Part shown: piece after piece, positions 14,258 to 23,687 of the stretch
How positions within the stretch are numbered: position 1 is the stretch's first letter
Layout of the letters: every line of letters begins with the position of its first letter
NCBI GenBank assembly: GCA_002428525.1
Contig: DIWU01000027.1
Span: 4,992-34,732 of the forward strand
Direction of reading: 5' to 3'
Origin: a bacterium UBP14_UBA6098
GTDB lineage: Bacteria; UBP14; UBA6098
DNA: 29,741 bases
Program-made: the position numbers and the translations under genes
The notes under the pieces: model-generated
The model's database searches: none
What the model was told of the DNA's origin: nothing
The model's input: the letters and a program-made list of their open reading frames with translations, nothing else

Positions 14258-15562
14258 CTATCCCCTGCCCATTCCGATATATCGCAAACCGGCCGCTTTT
14301 ATTTCATTGGGTTCGTGGAGGTTACGGAAATCGGCGAAGAGGTCGCCGCGCATCAAGCGCGCGATCTCTCGGGGGGCGATTTGCCCGAATTCGGGCCATT
14401 CCGTCGCGATAACGACGACCTCTGCGCCCTCGATAGCCGCTTCGATCGATTCGGTATAAACGATCGAGTCACCGAGTTCCCTGCGCGCAAGCCTTTCGCC
14501 CTGTGGGTCGTAGGCGTAAACCTTTGCGCCCTTTTCAAGCAAAACCTTTATCAGCTTTATTGCTGGCGATTCGCGGACATCGTCGGTTCCGCCCTTAAAG
14601 GCCAGCCCGAGGACTCCGACGATTTTTCCGCAGAGACCTTCGACCAAACCGTCGATCCTCTCGACGAGCGCTCGAGGGATTTCCTCGTTCGTTCGGACCG
14701 CCGTTTCAACTAAATTGAGGTCTGCGCCGAAGTCTTTCGCTATATGCAGAAGGCCGTTTGTGTCCTTCGGCAGACAGCTTCCGCCGAAGCCCGGCCCCGG
14801 GTGAAGGAACTTCGAGCCGATGCGCTTGTCGAGGCCGATTCCCTTGGCAACCTCGATTGCGTCGATGCCGATCCTATCGGCAAGAAGGGCTATCTCGTTG
14901 ATAAAGGTCAATTTCACGGCGAGGAAGGCGTTCGAGGCATATTTGACAAGTTCGGCGGATTCCGGCGAGGTGACGAGAAACTGCCTGCCCTCGTCGAGAA
15001 GCGGTTTATAGACCATCATGAGTTTTTCGGCCGCCTGTTTGTTATCCGCGCCGATAACCACTCTATCGGGTTGCATGAAATCCCCGACGGCTGTGCCTTC
15101 GCGCAAAAACTCGGGATTGCTGAGAACCTCGATATTCTCGGGAGCGCCGTTTGCGAGCAGAAGGTTTTTCACCTTTCGAGCTGTGCCGACCGGCACGGTG
15201 CTCTTGTCAACGACGATTGTTCCGGGAGCGATTATCGTTGCGATATCGGCGCAGGCCGATTCGACGAAGCTCAGATCGACAGTGCCGTCCGCGGGATTCA
15301 TTGGTGTTCCTACGGCTATGAAGACTATTTCCGCGCGTTTCAGCGCTTCTACTTTGTCGGTTGTGAAAACGAACCTGCCGGCATCGGCATTCTTTTTGAG
15401 AAGCTCGCCCAGCCCCGGCTCGTAGAATGGAACCTCGCCCCTTTTGAGGGACTCGATTCGCTCCTCGTCAACATCGAGGCAATAAACTTCATGGCCGAAT
15501 TCCGCGACGCAAACCGCGGTCACAAGGCCGACATAACCGGCACCGATGACACAAATCCGCAT
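14258..15562 (-). CDS. ugd: UDP-glucose 6-dehydrogenase (UDP-Glc/GDP-Man dehydrogenase family)
   Basis: A 434-residue enzyme that oxidises UDP-glucose twice with NAD to UDP-glucuronate, a precursor of capsule and other surface glycans. The N-terminus has the Rossmann motif IGAGYVGL (6-13). STVPVGTARKV and NPEFLREGTAVGDFMQPDR mark the family, and the catalytic Cys263 lies in FGGSCLPKD. The C-terminal UDP-binding domain has GLAFKGGTDDVRESPA. Specificity for UDP-glucose over GDP-mannose is inferred from the overall TuaD-like sequence. The ribosome site GAAGGA is 9 nt upstream. It is the last gene of a tight minus-strand run and lies 22 nt after the PPC-domain gene. Confidence 0.95.
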   Translation of the reverse strand: MRICVIGAGYVGLVTAVCVAEFGHEVYCLDVDEERIESLKRGEVPFYEPGLGELLKKNADAGRFVFTTDKVEALKRAEIVFIAVGTPMNPADGTVDLSFVESACADIATIIAPGTIVVDKSTVPVGTARKVKNLLLANGAPENIEVLSNPEFLREGTAVGDFMQPDRVVIGADNKQAAEKLMMVYKPLLDEGRQFLVTSPESAELVKYASNAFLAVKLTFINEIALLADRIGIDAIEVAKGIGLDKRIGSKFLHPGPGFGGSCLPKDTNGLLHIAKDFGADLNLVETAVRTNEEIPRALVERIDGLVEGLCGKIVGVLGLAFKGGTDDVRESPAIKLIKVLLEKGAKVYAYDPQGERLARRELGDSIVYTESIEAAIEGAEVVVIATEWPEFGQIAPREIARLMRGDLFADFRNLHEPNEIKAAGLRYIGMGRG

Positions 15563-15584
15563 TATAGTATCCTTCTTTCAGTCC

Positions 15585-16007
15585 TCAAGCGAGTTTCCAC
15601 AGTTTTAGACCTGTTATATCGTCAATGCCCCGTATTATAGGGCTTGTCGGTTCGAGAAAAATTTCGCATGTCACCGAGATGCGACCGGAGAATAAATGTC
15701 CGCCCTCACAAGTGAAATCCCGAGCCCCGAGTAAAATATGGCAATGAACTATAGGTTTCCCGGCCTCATCGCGGGCGATATTGCCTTTCAAGGAGAGAAT
15801 CTCGCGCTGACCGAATAATTCCTTTTTGATATATTGCTTTGTTTCGAGGTCGAACCAGCCGATCTCGGCTTCGTTCAGTGCGCCTATACCCTCGAAGAAA
15901 CCGCCCTCGATATTTTTTCTTTCAGCGAATTCAGTGAGCGAACTGATAATCTCGTCCCCGAGCTCGAGGACGATGAGGAATCTATTATTATCTTCGCGAA
16001 AATGCAT
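15585..16007 (-). CDS. PPC (DUF296) domain protein
   Basis: A 140-residue single-domain protein of the PPC/PCC (plants and prokaryotes conserved, DUF296) family. Visible features are FLIVLELGDEIISSLTEFA at the start, a Gly-rich GGFFEGIGALNEAEIGWFD strand-turn, and the metal-binding His motif in KPIVHCHILLG with a later GGHLF. In plants the domain accompanies AT-hooks; bacterial stand-alone members form trimers and have no firm function, though DNA binding is often suggested. The start is only 2 nt from the stop of the preceding secreted-protein gene, so translation is probably coupled. Name by family only. Confidence 0.9.
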   Translation of the reverse strand: MHFREDNNRFLIVLELGDEIISSLTEFAERKNIEGGFFEGIGALNEAEIGWFDLETKQYIKKELFGQREILSLKGNIARDEAGKPIVHCHILLGARDFTCEGGHLFSGRISVTCEIFLEPTSPIIRGIDDITGLKLWKLA

Positions 16008-16009
16008 GG

Positions 16010-18895
16010 CTATTTCATATAGACTAATTTCACTGGAGGGGTGTCGCTTCCCCGGACTTTAACGAAATAGACGCCCGAGGAAAGCTCTTTGTTCTCTAAA
16101 TCCCGGCCATCCCAGACCATGCGGCCTCGCGCTTCGAGTTCGGGCGATTTAAGCGTTCTGACCAGTCTCCCCGAGAGGTCGAAGATTTGAACATCGCCGA
16201 CAGCCTCGATAACGCACGAAGCGTTGAACGGGTTCGGGAACGCGTTGATTTCCTGCGCTATTGGGAGCTTGGTTTGCGTGTCTATACCCGTGTAATCGGT
16301 GTAGCCGATGACGACATCGTCGATGAACCATCCGGATTCGCGGTTGACAGAGCTACTGCCGAAATCCCACGAGATATATATAGTCTGGCCGGCGTAGGCT
16401 GAAAGATCGATCGAAACTCGGTGCCAGTAGTTGCCGTTGTCGTTGTCGGCATATGCTCTTTGGTTTCGGATGAAAAGGTTGGAGGTTGACATCGTTGTGT
16501 CATAGTTTCTGTCCGGCACGAGCAATAGCGAATCAGTCAGCGATCGCCAGAGTTTGACATTTCCGCCGTCATGCCATTGCCAACGCCTCGGGGTGCCGCC
16601 GTAGGTCGGTGCTTGGAAGCGATACCATTGCCACCATTGGATCTTCGGAGCTGTTCCGGCGGGAAGAGAGACCGGCCCGAGGACAAGCCTGCTTTGGCTC
16701 GAGTCGTGGTAGTCGGCGTTGAGCCTTGTGGCCCAGCATTTTGTGCCGCTATGAGCGCTTCCGGGGCCGGAGGTCGGCAAGCCCCATTCCCAATCATTAT
16801 AATATAAGTAAGAGCGGAGTTCGAGGCCGCCGTCGTCCGCCTCGAAGTCCGATTGGAACATCGTGACAACGGGATAAAGCGTGAAGTTGGCCAAGCCGAA
16901 ACCGCCGCCGGACATATCGACTGTCACGGTCGAGTCGGAATAGCCCGTCTTGTATGCCGTCACGGAAATTCCAGCGACCTCCATAACACCGGGGATGCTG
17001 TAGCTACCGGAGGCGTTAGTTGTAGTAGTCCAAAGGCTGTCGCCGTAGCGCGCCTCGACCGTCGCGCCTGAATGATCGGTTGAGCCTGAGAGATAGACAT
17101 TCCCGTAAATCTTGGTTCCGCTCGTATAGAAGAGCCAGCAGGTTGTCACCTCGTTGGCTTCGCAGTATTCCGCGCAGTCTCTAACTCTCGCGCAAACATC
17201 GATAGTCTCGAAAGGCTCGAACGCGATGCCCTCCTCGGAGGGGTCGAAATTCATGCGAGTGCCGTCCCAGCTGACCGCCGGCGAGGTGCCGTGGACATAC
17301 CAAGTTCCCTCGATCTGAAAGGCCATGTTTGTGGTTGAAACACCGCAACCGGCATCGGTCACTTCGATAGAGATCGGCAGAGCGCCGGAGCCGGCGGAGT
17401 CGCCGTTGGCAGGGCTTTCCAAGCCAAAGACCGGATCGGTTTGATCGATCATGAAGCTCCAGCAAATCGGGTTAAGAATCCCGAGGCCGGTCATATCTTG
17501 AACTGCGTTTAGGCAACACTCAATCCAGACATTTTGAGGCCAATCGGCCGAGGGGGTGAAGGTCAACCTATTCGAGGCATAGCTGAGCTGAGGGCTGGCG
17601 ATAGTGTAATCCACGCCGTTCGCGGAGAACTCGATGGTCGAGGTATTGATTCCGTCGGAGTCGGAAAGGTCCATAACTGCGGATTGGCGGATACAGCTCG
17701 AAGCGCCCATATCCGGGGGCGAAAGCGGGCTCGCGGTCGGGCCGTTCCATGGCGTTTGTTCTTTGCGAATCGTATAGACATCCCAGTTGTAGGTTCCGCG
17801 GAAGTCCTGCCAGAAGATGTCGTGGTTCGTTCCGTTCCATGAGATCGAGGGCTTGTTTTGGTTATATGAGCCGGTGGAGATCGTTACCTCCGCACCGACG
17901 GCACCGCTGACAATCCTTCGCGCGTAGGTGTTTGCGTAAACACTTCTCGTATCCTGAAAGACAACGAGAAACCCGATTCCGTCGAAGGAAACATCGGGAT
18001 AGCTTTCGTCCTGCGCTCCTGTGGAGATATCGAGAATAGAACCGGAGGGCGATCCGGCTGAATCGACGAATCGGCCGCAGATATTCATATTGGTGCCCAA
18101 AATATATATATCCCAGACAACTATATCCCAGACAACGAGCCATTTAGTGCCGTCCCAAGCGACCGAGGCGTGACTTGGGGAATAGGCCCCTGCGCTGTAA
18201 TCGGCAAGAACCTGCGCTGTTCCGAGCGGGGTTCCGGCCGCGCTGACCCGCCTCGCGTAAACGGATTTCGTCGTCGTGCTTGTCCAAACGACGAGGAAGT
18301 CGGTCGAACCGGCGGAAACATCGGGACCATAGGCCGCGTGAGTTCCATCGGAGATGCTGAACACCGATCCGGACGGGCTGTAGGAGGTTGTCCCCCATGT
18401 AAGCCGCTGGCCGCAAACCGTTCGGTTCGTGGCGGTTTCCTCGAAAACAACGACCATATCGCTCCCGAGGCAGTCGGCGGCGGTTTTGGATTTTTCTGTG
18501 CCGTTGGTCGTCACTTGAAAATTGTCCCCGCTAAGCGTGGCGTCGAGGTTAAAATGCTGACCCCAGACATTCCATGCTTCGCTAGTCCTCTCGTCGATCC
18601 AGAACGCGACGAACTTTTGCCCCGCGGATGCCGCGACATCGTATTGGAGACCCGATGCGACACATAGGGGGCGGTCGGAAGTGACGAGCGCGCCGTCGGT
18701 TCCTATAATGTTGCCGTAAATATTCGTATTGCCGGTTCCCGCGCGGCTGTCAGTCCAAGCGATGAAAGATCGGCTCGACATCCCCGCCGAGGAGACATCG
18801 TATTGATCCTGTGCCGCTGTGCTGACGGCAAGATCGGCGTAACCGGCGGACGCAAGAAGGAACATAACGATGATGACAAGGATCTGTTTCGGCAT
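16010..18895 (-). CDS. Secreted propeller/Ig/jelly-roll T9SS-cargo protein
   Basis: A 961-residue exported protein from the ATG at 18895; the open frame extends to 18964, but only this start has a ribosome site (GAGGA) and a signal peptide (MPKQILVIIVMFLLASAGYA). Residues about 21-380 hold repeats with W/F-x-D-x-R and NIYG-like strands, suggesting a beta-propeller. Two Ig-like domains follow (about 391-483 and 488-590), then a carboxypeptidase regulatory-like domain (595-673, IYGNVYLSGSTDHSG) and a MAM/jelly-roll-like domain (680-865, GWFIDDVVIG). The T9SS type A-like sorting tail is at 880-961 (FPNPFNASCVI, FDLSGRLVR, SSGVYFVKV, final YMK). A 15-nt tandem duplication at 18107-18136 doubles VVWDI. 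Function unknown; surface or extracellular location is inferred. Confidence 0.85.
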   Translation of the reverse strand: MPKQILVIIVMFLLASAGYADLAVSTAAQDQYDVSSAGMSSRSFIAWTDSRAGTGNTNIYGNIIGTDGALVTSDRPLCVASGLQYDVAASAGQKFVAFWIDERTSEAWNVWGQHFNLDATLSGDNFQVTTNGTEKSKTAADCLGSDMVVVFEETATNRTVCGQRLTWGTTSYSPSGSVFSISDGTHAAYGPDVSAGSTDFLVVWTSTTTKSVYARRVSAAGTPLGTAQVLADYSAGAYSPSHASVAWDGTKWLVVWDIVVWDIYILGTNMNICGRFVDSAGSPSGSILDISTGAQDESYPDVSFDGIGFLVVFQDTRSVYANTYARRIVSGAVGAEVTISTGSYNQNKPSISWNGTNHDIFWQDFRGTYNWDVYTIRKEQTPWNGPTASPLSPPDMGASSCIRQSAVMDLSDSDGINTSTIEFSANGVDYTIASPQLSYASNRLTFTPSADWPQNVWIECCLNAVQDMTGLGILNPICWSFMIDQTDPVFGLESPANGDSAGSGALPISIEVTDAGCGVSTTNMAFQIEGTWYVHGTSPAVSWDGTRMNFDPSEEGIAFEPFETIDVCARVRDCAEYCEANEVTTCWLFYTSGTKIYGNVYLSGSTDHSGATVEARYGDSLWTTTTNASGSYSIPGVMEVAGISVTAYKTGYSDSTVTVDMSGGGFGLANFTLYPVVTMFQSDFEADDGGLELRSYLYYNDWEWGLPTSGPGSAHSGTKCWATRLNADYHDSSQSRLVLGPVSLPAGTAPKIQWWQWYRFQAPTYGGTPRRWQWHDGGNVKLWRSLTDSLLLVPDRNYDTTMSTSNLFIRNQRAYADNDNGNYWHRVSIDLSAYAGQTIYISWDFGSSSVNRESGWFIDDVVIGYTDYTGIDTQTKLPIAQEINAFPNPFNASCVIEAVGDVQIFDLSGRLVRTLKSPELEARGRMVWDGRDLENKELSSGVYFVKVRGSDTPPVKLVYMK

Positions 18896-18914
18896 CTTTT
18901 CCTCTTTAAATGGG

Positions 18915-20123
18915 TTATGCAGGTAGGATTTCCAAGAATCGGCGTTTCCCGACTTTAATAACAACTCTATTTTGAATAATCATCTCAAATTTATCGTCGA
19001 TAACCTTTTCGCCGTCGAGAGCGACCGCGCCTTGTGAGATCAATCGCCTCGCCTCTCCCCCTGTCGCGACGAGGCCGTTCTCGCGAAGAATATCGACTAT
19101 CCAAAGCTTGGTTCCGGCCGGATATTTCGCGGAGGGCATATCCTCCGGCTCTTGGCGGTTGCTGAAGACGCGTTCGAACTCCTCGCGCGCCGCTATGGCG
19201 TCCGCTTCGGGGTGGTAAAGCGAGATAACCCGGACGGCCATGCGCTTTTTAAGCTCCATCGGGTTGACCGCGGGATTCTCGAGCATGGACTTGACCTCGG
19301 CCAGCAAAGCCTCGTCGGCGAAGGCCGCGAGTTCGTAGTATTTGAGGATCAGCGAATCGGGTATGCTCATCAGCCTGCCGAACATCTCGACTGCGCTGTC
19401 GGTGAGGCCGACATAGTTGTCGTAGGATTTGCTCATCTTGCGCTCGCCGTCGATGCCCTCGAGAAGCGGCATTGTCATAATGACCTGAGGCGAAAGTCCG
19501 TATTCGCGCTGGACATCGCGACCGACGAGCAGGTTGAATTTTTGGTCTGTGCCCCCAAGCTCGATATCTGACTCGAGAGCCACAGAATCCATGGCCTGCG
19601 CGAGAGGATAAAGGAATTCGTGGACGCTAATCGGTTGCTCGGATGAATAGCGCTTGGCAAAATCGTCGCGCTCGAGCATTCGGGCAACCGTATATGTCGA
19701 AGCCAGCCGGATGACATCGGAGAAGCTCATCTTCCCGAGCCACTCGGAATTATAGACGATGCGGGTCTTTGCGGGGTCGATGATCTTGGCCGCTTGCTCG
19801 AGGTATGTTCGGCCGTTCTCGCGGGTTTGCTCGAAGGTCAGTTGCGGGCGCGTGGTGTTCTTGCCGGAGGGGTCTCCGATCATCGCGGTGAAATCGCCTA
19901 CAACGAGGATCGCCTCGTGGCCGAGGTCCTGAAACTCGCGAAGCTTGTGAAGCACAACCGCATGTCCTATATGAAGATCCGGTCGGCTGGGGTCGCAACC
20001 TAATTTGATTTTAAGGGGCTTGTTTGTTTTTGTCGAATTCTCGAGTTTTGCGAGGAACTCCCCCTCGGGGATAATCTCGACGGCTCTTTGGGCGAGGGTT
20101 TTGAGTTGTTCTTTTGCGGTCAT
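18915..20123 (-). CDS. tyrS: Tyrosyl-tRNA synthetase
   Basis: A class I aminoacyl-tRNA synthetase of 402 residues that charges tRNA-Tyr. The HIGH motif is HIGH itself (51-54, in GCDPSRPDLHIGHAVVLHK) and the KMSKS motif is intact (229-233, GERKMSKSYDNYVGL). The tyrosine-binding region has GDFTAMIGDPSGKN, and LGGTDQKFN is present. The C-terminus is an S4 RNA-binding domain from about 338 (ARRLISQGAVALDGEKV). Sequence details match the TyrZ/TyrS type 2 group. The gene leads a minus-strand run; the next gene starts 19 nt after its stop. A promoter is visible just upstream. Confidence 0.97.
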   Translation of the reverse strand: MTAKEQLKTLAQRAVEIIPEGEFLAKLENSTKTNKPLKIKLGCDPSRPDLHIGHAVVLHKLREFQDLGHEAILVVGDFTAMIGDPSGKNTTRPQLTFEQTRENGRTYLEQAAKIIDPAKTRIVYNSEWLGKMSFSDVIRLASTYTVARMLERDDFAKRYSSEQPISVHEFLYPLAQAMDSVALESDIELGGTDQKFNLLVGRDVQREYGLSPQVIMTMPLLEGIDGERKMSKSYDNYVGLTDSAVEMFGRLMSIPDSLILKYYELAAFADEALLAEVKSMLENPAVNPMELKKRMAVRVISLYHPEADAIAAREEFERVFSNRQEPEDMPSAKYPAGTKLWIVDILRENGLVATGGEARRLISQGAVALDGEKVIDDKFEMIIQNRVVIKVGKRRFLEILPA

Positions 20124-20157
20124 ATGCGTTTCGTTTCGGATGAAGTATATTCAGAAG

Positions 20158-20185
20158 ATTATAATCCAATTTACCGATTCCGCAA
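20158..20185 (-). promoter_or_regulatory. tyrS: Promoter of tyrS (TTGCGG-16-TATAAT)
   Basis: On the minus strand, TTGCGG (20180-20185) and perfect TATAAT (20158-20163) are separated by 16 nt. The leader to the tyrS start at 20123 would be about 28 nt, too short for a T-box leader. Confidence 0.6.
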
Positions 20186-20306
20186 CAGGCTATCTTCCGC
20201 TTTCTGCTCTCAGTTCGTTTTTTTGGTAAGGGTCTTTTTCAATCTCGAGAGCTTAGAGTGTTTTTAGGAAAATACATTATTTGCGGCGCGGGTTTGATTT
20301 TTTAAC

Positions 20307-20335
20307 TTGAAATTTTAATGCTTCATCGTTAAGAT
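20307..20335 (+). promoter_or_regulatory. Promoter candidate for the C11 peptidase gene
   Basis: TTGAAA (20307-20312) and TAAGAT (20330-20335) are 17 nt apart. The leader would be about 80 nt and ends in the ribosome site AAGGAG before the ATG at 20424. The region is AT-rich, so a chance match is possible. Confidence 0.4.
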
Positions 20336-20423
20336 AACAAGATATATTAAGTTAATTCAATCGATTTGAGGGGATTATCGGGTTTTTGTGAGCGGTTTGA
20401 TCATCATAATCTAAGGAGTTCAT

Positions 20424-23400
20424 ATGACCCGCCACGCCTCGAAGCTTCTTATCGCAATCCTTGCGATAACGCTTTTTGCAACACTATCCTCCGCGCGCGA
20501 GTGGACTGTCATGGCCTATATCGGCGCGGATAACGACCTCTCGAGCTATGTCAACGGCGATATGGACGAGATGGAATCCGCCGGTTCGACCGGCGATGTC
20601 GCTATCCTCGTCCAGATCGACGGCAAGGCCTCCTATGGCGGCTATGATGACTATCTCGGGACGAGTTGGTCAACTGTCCGCCGGTATTATATTCAAGCCG
20701 GCAACTCGACCGACGACAGAATCAATGCCGGATTCATCTCCGACCTTGGGGAGCTGAATTCGGAAAACCCCAATGTCCTCCGCGATTTCGTGATTTGGGG
20801 CATGGACAATTATCCGGCAAACCGTTATATGGTGATAATTTGGAACCACGGCGGCGGATGGGCGCGACCGGGGCCGGTCAACTCGCCCTTTAAAGCCATC
20901 GTTTGGGACGACACCAACGGCGACGGTAACGGTATTCAGTTCGCGAACGGCGAGTATCGTAATATGCTCCGATCGATTCGCGACCATCTCGGGCGAAGCA
21001 TCAATGTTATGTGTTTCGACGCCTGTATCGTCGGCCTTCTGGAGACCGAATACGAGACGATGGGCTATGCCGATTATTTGGTTCACTCCGAGGCCAATGT
21101 CCCCGGGAACGGCTATTCTTATGAGTTTCTACAAACGCTAATCGCAAATCCGACGATCAGCGAGGAGAACCTCATCACGGAGATAGTCAGCCGGTATTCC
21201 TCGGATTACACCTCCGCTATAACGCTTTCCGGCCTCAGGCTCGATCACGACCATGTCGATTTCCAGATGGCTATCAACGATTTCGCGCGCCAGCTGATTC
21301 TCGCCGGCGGCAAATCGGTTTCGGCGATCTCCTCCGCAATCACCAACGCCCGCGATTTCGACGACAACCTCGTCGATATCTACGATTTCGCGACTAAAAT
21401 CGACGCGGCGAATATCGGCGGGGCGGGAAGCGCACTCGATTTGGCGGCGCAAGCCCTTAAGACCGCACTCGGTTATCCCCCGCCGGTCGCCGGAAAGCCT
21501 CTGGTTGCGGCCTTCCAGCGGAGTTACACCGGCGCGTCGGGGGTTATGGCCTACACCCCCACCGGAACGGCCTCCTCAACATGGAGCAGTCTCGAGCTGG
21601 CCGATTGCAGTATTTGGAAGGAATTCATCGGGGGCTCGACCTCGCTACCGACCACCAAACTCGCCTATTGGGGAAACACCCTCGGTAAGTATATCGAGAC
21701 CGGAAGCGCAGTCGATCTCTATGTCCATTGCAGAAACCTCGGTAGCGGGACAGCCTCCTCGGTGACCGCAACGCTCTCGAGCATTGACACTCGAGTGACT
21801 ATCGGCGCCAGCTCGGTTTCATTTGGAAATATCGCCGGCGGCGCGATCGCGACCTCCGCGACGCCCTTCGTGGTCACAATCTCGCCGACAGTCCCCGAAA
21901 GCTCATTCGTTCCGTTCGAGATAACCTTCAGCACCGGCAAGAAGCAAAAATTTATACTAACCGCGCTCGGTGTCGTAAATTATCCCCCAGAACAGGTCGT
22001 TTCGACATCGCCGTTCAATTTCGCGAGGGTGATCACCACAACGCCAAGCCTTTATTGGTCGGTGCCGAACGACCCGGACGGCGATCCGCTTCATTTCGAT
22101 GTTCAGTGGGACACAAACCCGAATTTCACCGCTCCGGTGACGATTTCGAGCAATAGCAGTTCCATCGGCTTCTCCCCCTCGGTCCCGAGGATGACCGGCG
22201 ACTGCAATTACCTGATCGGAAGCCAAGGCGAGGCCTCACTCACAAACGGCGCGACCTACTGGTGGCGTGTCCGCGCGAAGGATGACTACAGCAACGGGGC
22301 GTGGTCGGAGATCCGCTCCCTGACGATCAACACAGCGCTTCCGGCCTTCGACTGGCACCAAACCACGAACGCCCAATTCGATATAGATTCTTATACAGGG
22401 ACTAAAATCGAGGACGACCGTGTGACTATCGAGCAGAGTTCGACAGTGTTTGCGGACAATATGGAATACGCCTCGGAGTCCGAGGCGTGGACGGTTTGGG
22501 GTGCCTACGACGGTGGCACTAATATCGAAATTTCCATTTACGATTTGCGCTATGTCTCACCCTCATACGGCCTTCGTGTTCGCGACCGCAACACCTCGGC
22601 ATACGGCGGCGCATGGCGCAGTTTCGAGGGAATCACGAAGGGTCGCGCTAAGGCTTGGGCGAAGATCTACGATCCGTCGATCGGCGATAAGGCCGAATTC
22701 CTCGGGTTACACAATGCGACATCCTACACCTCGGTCTCGACGACTACCGGTATTTTGGTTTACGCTAAGGGCGACACGCTTAAATACTGGGACGGTGTGG
22801 GAACGGTTATTCATTTGTCCATGGACTCGTTGTGGCACTATTACGAGATCGAGTTCGATCTTGTCGCGGGAACCAGCGAGCTTTTCGTGGACGGTGTTTC
22901 CGCCGGTGTGTTCGGGGTAAACGGCCTATCCTCGATCAACCTGCTCGGTGTCGGGTCAAAGATTCTTGGAACAGCCGCTCAGGGCACGGCCTATTGGGAC
23001 GATTTCGAGCTTGTAACCGCGGGCACCGCCGACAGCGGAGTTATAGTCGGCAAGGCCGTCGCCTTTGACTGGCGTCCCGGCGACGCGACGAGCTGGGGCT
23101 GGGCGAATTGGACGCAGAATGCCGGAGATTCGATAAAAGTGACCGCCCAATACCGTTCCGGCGGCGCATGGGCCGATTTCGGCTCGAGGATTGCGACCGG
23201 AAGCCTCGGCTCGATGGATATTCACGGGATCGGCACTGCCGACTCGGTTAGGCTCAGAGCGGTTCTATACTTCAGGGAAGGTTATTCTGCGCCCGAGCTT
23301 TTCGACTGGTCTGTCGATTGGAACAACAACCCGCTCGAGATGTTCGAAGCGATCGACCGACCGGAGCGCCTCAGTATCGGCTATAACTTCCCGAATCCCT

Positions 23401-23624
23401 TCAACGCGGCGACCACGATCGAGTTCACTATTCCCGACGACGGCATCGCGGAAATAGCCATCTTCAATATCCGCGGCGAGAGGGTCTTTGAGGAGGCCTC
23501 GAACAGAGGCGCCGGCCTGCATACTCTGCGCTGGGACGCGGGAGATCTTCCAAGCGGAACATATTTCTGCAGGGTCAAATTTGCAGAGGAACTCGCGGAA
23601 AGACGGCTGTTATTGATTAAGTAA
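20424..23624 (+). CDS. Secreted clostripain-family (C11) cysteine peptidase, T9SS cargo
   Basis: A 1066-residue exported peptidase of clan CD. A signal peptide covers residues 1-24. The C11 catalytic domain starts at REWTVMAYIGADNDL (25-39). The catalytic His142 is in IIWNHGGGW and Cys201 in CFDACIVG, both intact. Family members cleave after Arg or Lys. After about residue 410 come a CARDB-like beta domain (430-515), a fibronectin type III-like domain (520-636, TYWWRVRAKD) and a jelly-roll/LamG-like region (about 640-900). The T9SS type A-like tail is at about 985-1066 (FPNPFNAATTIEFT, FNIRGERV, PSGTYFCRV, final LLLIK). The start has ribosome site AAGGAG at the proper distance. A hairpin terminator follows the stop. 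Role inferred: extracellular protein degradation for nutrition. Confidence 0.92.
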   Translation: MTRHASKLLIAILAITLFATLSSAREWTVMAYIGADNDLSSYVNGDMDEMESAGSTGDVAILVQIDGKASYGGYDDYLGTSWSTVRRYYIQAGNSTDDRINAGFISDLGELNSENPNVLRDFVIWGMDNYPANRYMVIIWNHGGGWARPGPVNSPFKAIVWDDTNGDGNGIQFANGEYRNMLRSIRDHLGRSINVMCFDACIVGLLETEYETMGYADYLVHSEANVPGNGYSYEFLQTLIANPTISEENLITEIVSRYSSDYTSAITLSGLRLDHDHVDFQMAINDFARQLILAGGKSVSAISSAITNARDFDDNLVDIYDFATKIDAANIGGAGSALDLAAQALKTALGYPPPVAGKPLVAAFQRSYTGASGVMAYTPTGTASSTWSSLELADCSIWKEFIGGSTSLPTTKLAYWGNTLGKYIETGSAVDLYVHCRNLGSGTASSVTATLSSIDTRVTIGASSVSFGNIAGGAIATSATPFVVTISPTVPESSFVPFEITFSTGKKQKFILTALGVVNYPPEQVVSTSPFNFARVITTTPSLYWSVPNDPDGDPLHFDVQWDTNPNFTAPVTISSNSSSIGFSPSVPRMTGDCNYLIGSQGEASLTNGATYWWRVRAKDDYSNGAWSEIRSLTINTALPAFDWHQTTNAQFDIDSYTGTKIEDDRVTIEQSSTVFADNMEYASESEAWTVWGAYDGGTNIEISIYDLRYVSPSYGLRVRDRNTSAYGGAWRSFEGITKGRAKAWAKIYDPSIGDKAEFLGLHNATSYTSVSTTTGILVYAKGDTLKYWDGVGTVIHLSMDSLWHYYEIEFDLVAGTSELFVDGVSAGVFGVNGLSSINLLGVGSKILGTAAQGTAYWDDFELVTAGTADSGVIVGKAVAFDWRPGDATSWGWANWTQNAGDSIKVTAQYRSGGAWADFGSRIATGSLGSMDIHGIGTADSVRLRAVLYFREGYSAPELFDWSVDWNNNPLEMFEAIDRPERLSIGYNFPNPFNAATTIEFTIPDDGIAEIAIFNIRGERVFEEASNRGAGLHTLRWDAGDLPSGTYFCRVKFAEELAERRLLLIK

Positions 23625-23645
23625 AATCGGCCAAACCCAAATAAC

Positions 23646-23679
23646 AAAGCGGCTCGAGCGATCGGGCCGCTTTTCTTAT
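23646..23679 (+). terminator. Intrinsic terminator between C11 peptidase and pyk
   Basis: AAAGCGGC (23646-23653) pairs perfectly with GCCGCTTT (23666-23673) around a 12-nt loop, and the plus-strand T-run continues with TTTTCTT. It lies 21 nt past the peptidase stop. As the two genes converge, and the left side is A-rich, it may also serve pyk on the minus strand. Confidence 0.75.
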
Positions 23680-23687
23680 CGGGTTTT

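Larger units (their letters stand above)
20124..20423. other. Divergent intergenic region with the tyrS and C11-peptidase promoters
   Basis: This 300-nt region between divergent genes is AT-rich on the right. It has no credible coding frame. It contains the tyrS promoter (20158-20185, minus) and a promoter candidate for the peptidase gene (20307-20335, plus). A TCTCGAGA palindrome occurs near 20254, without an obvious role. I see no other structured element. Confidence 0.6.

Noticed and set aside
14744..15640. Plus-strand open frame of 298 codons opposite ugd
   Set aside because: Antisense to clear Ugd motifs, including FGGSCLPKD; no ribosome site and no domain.
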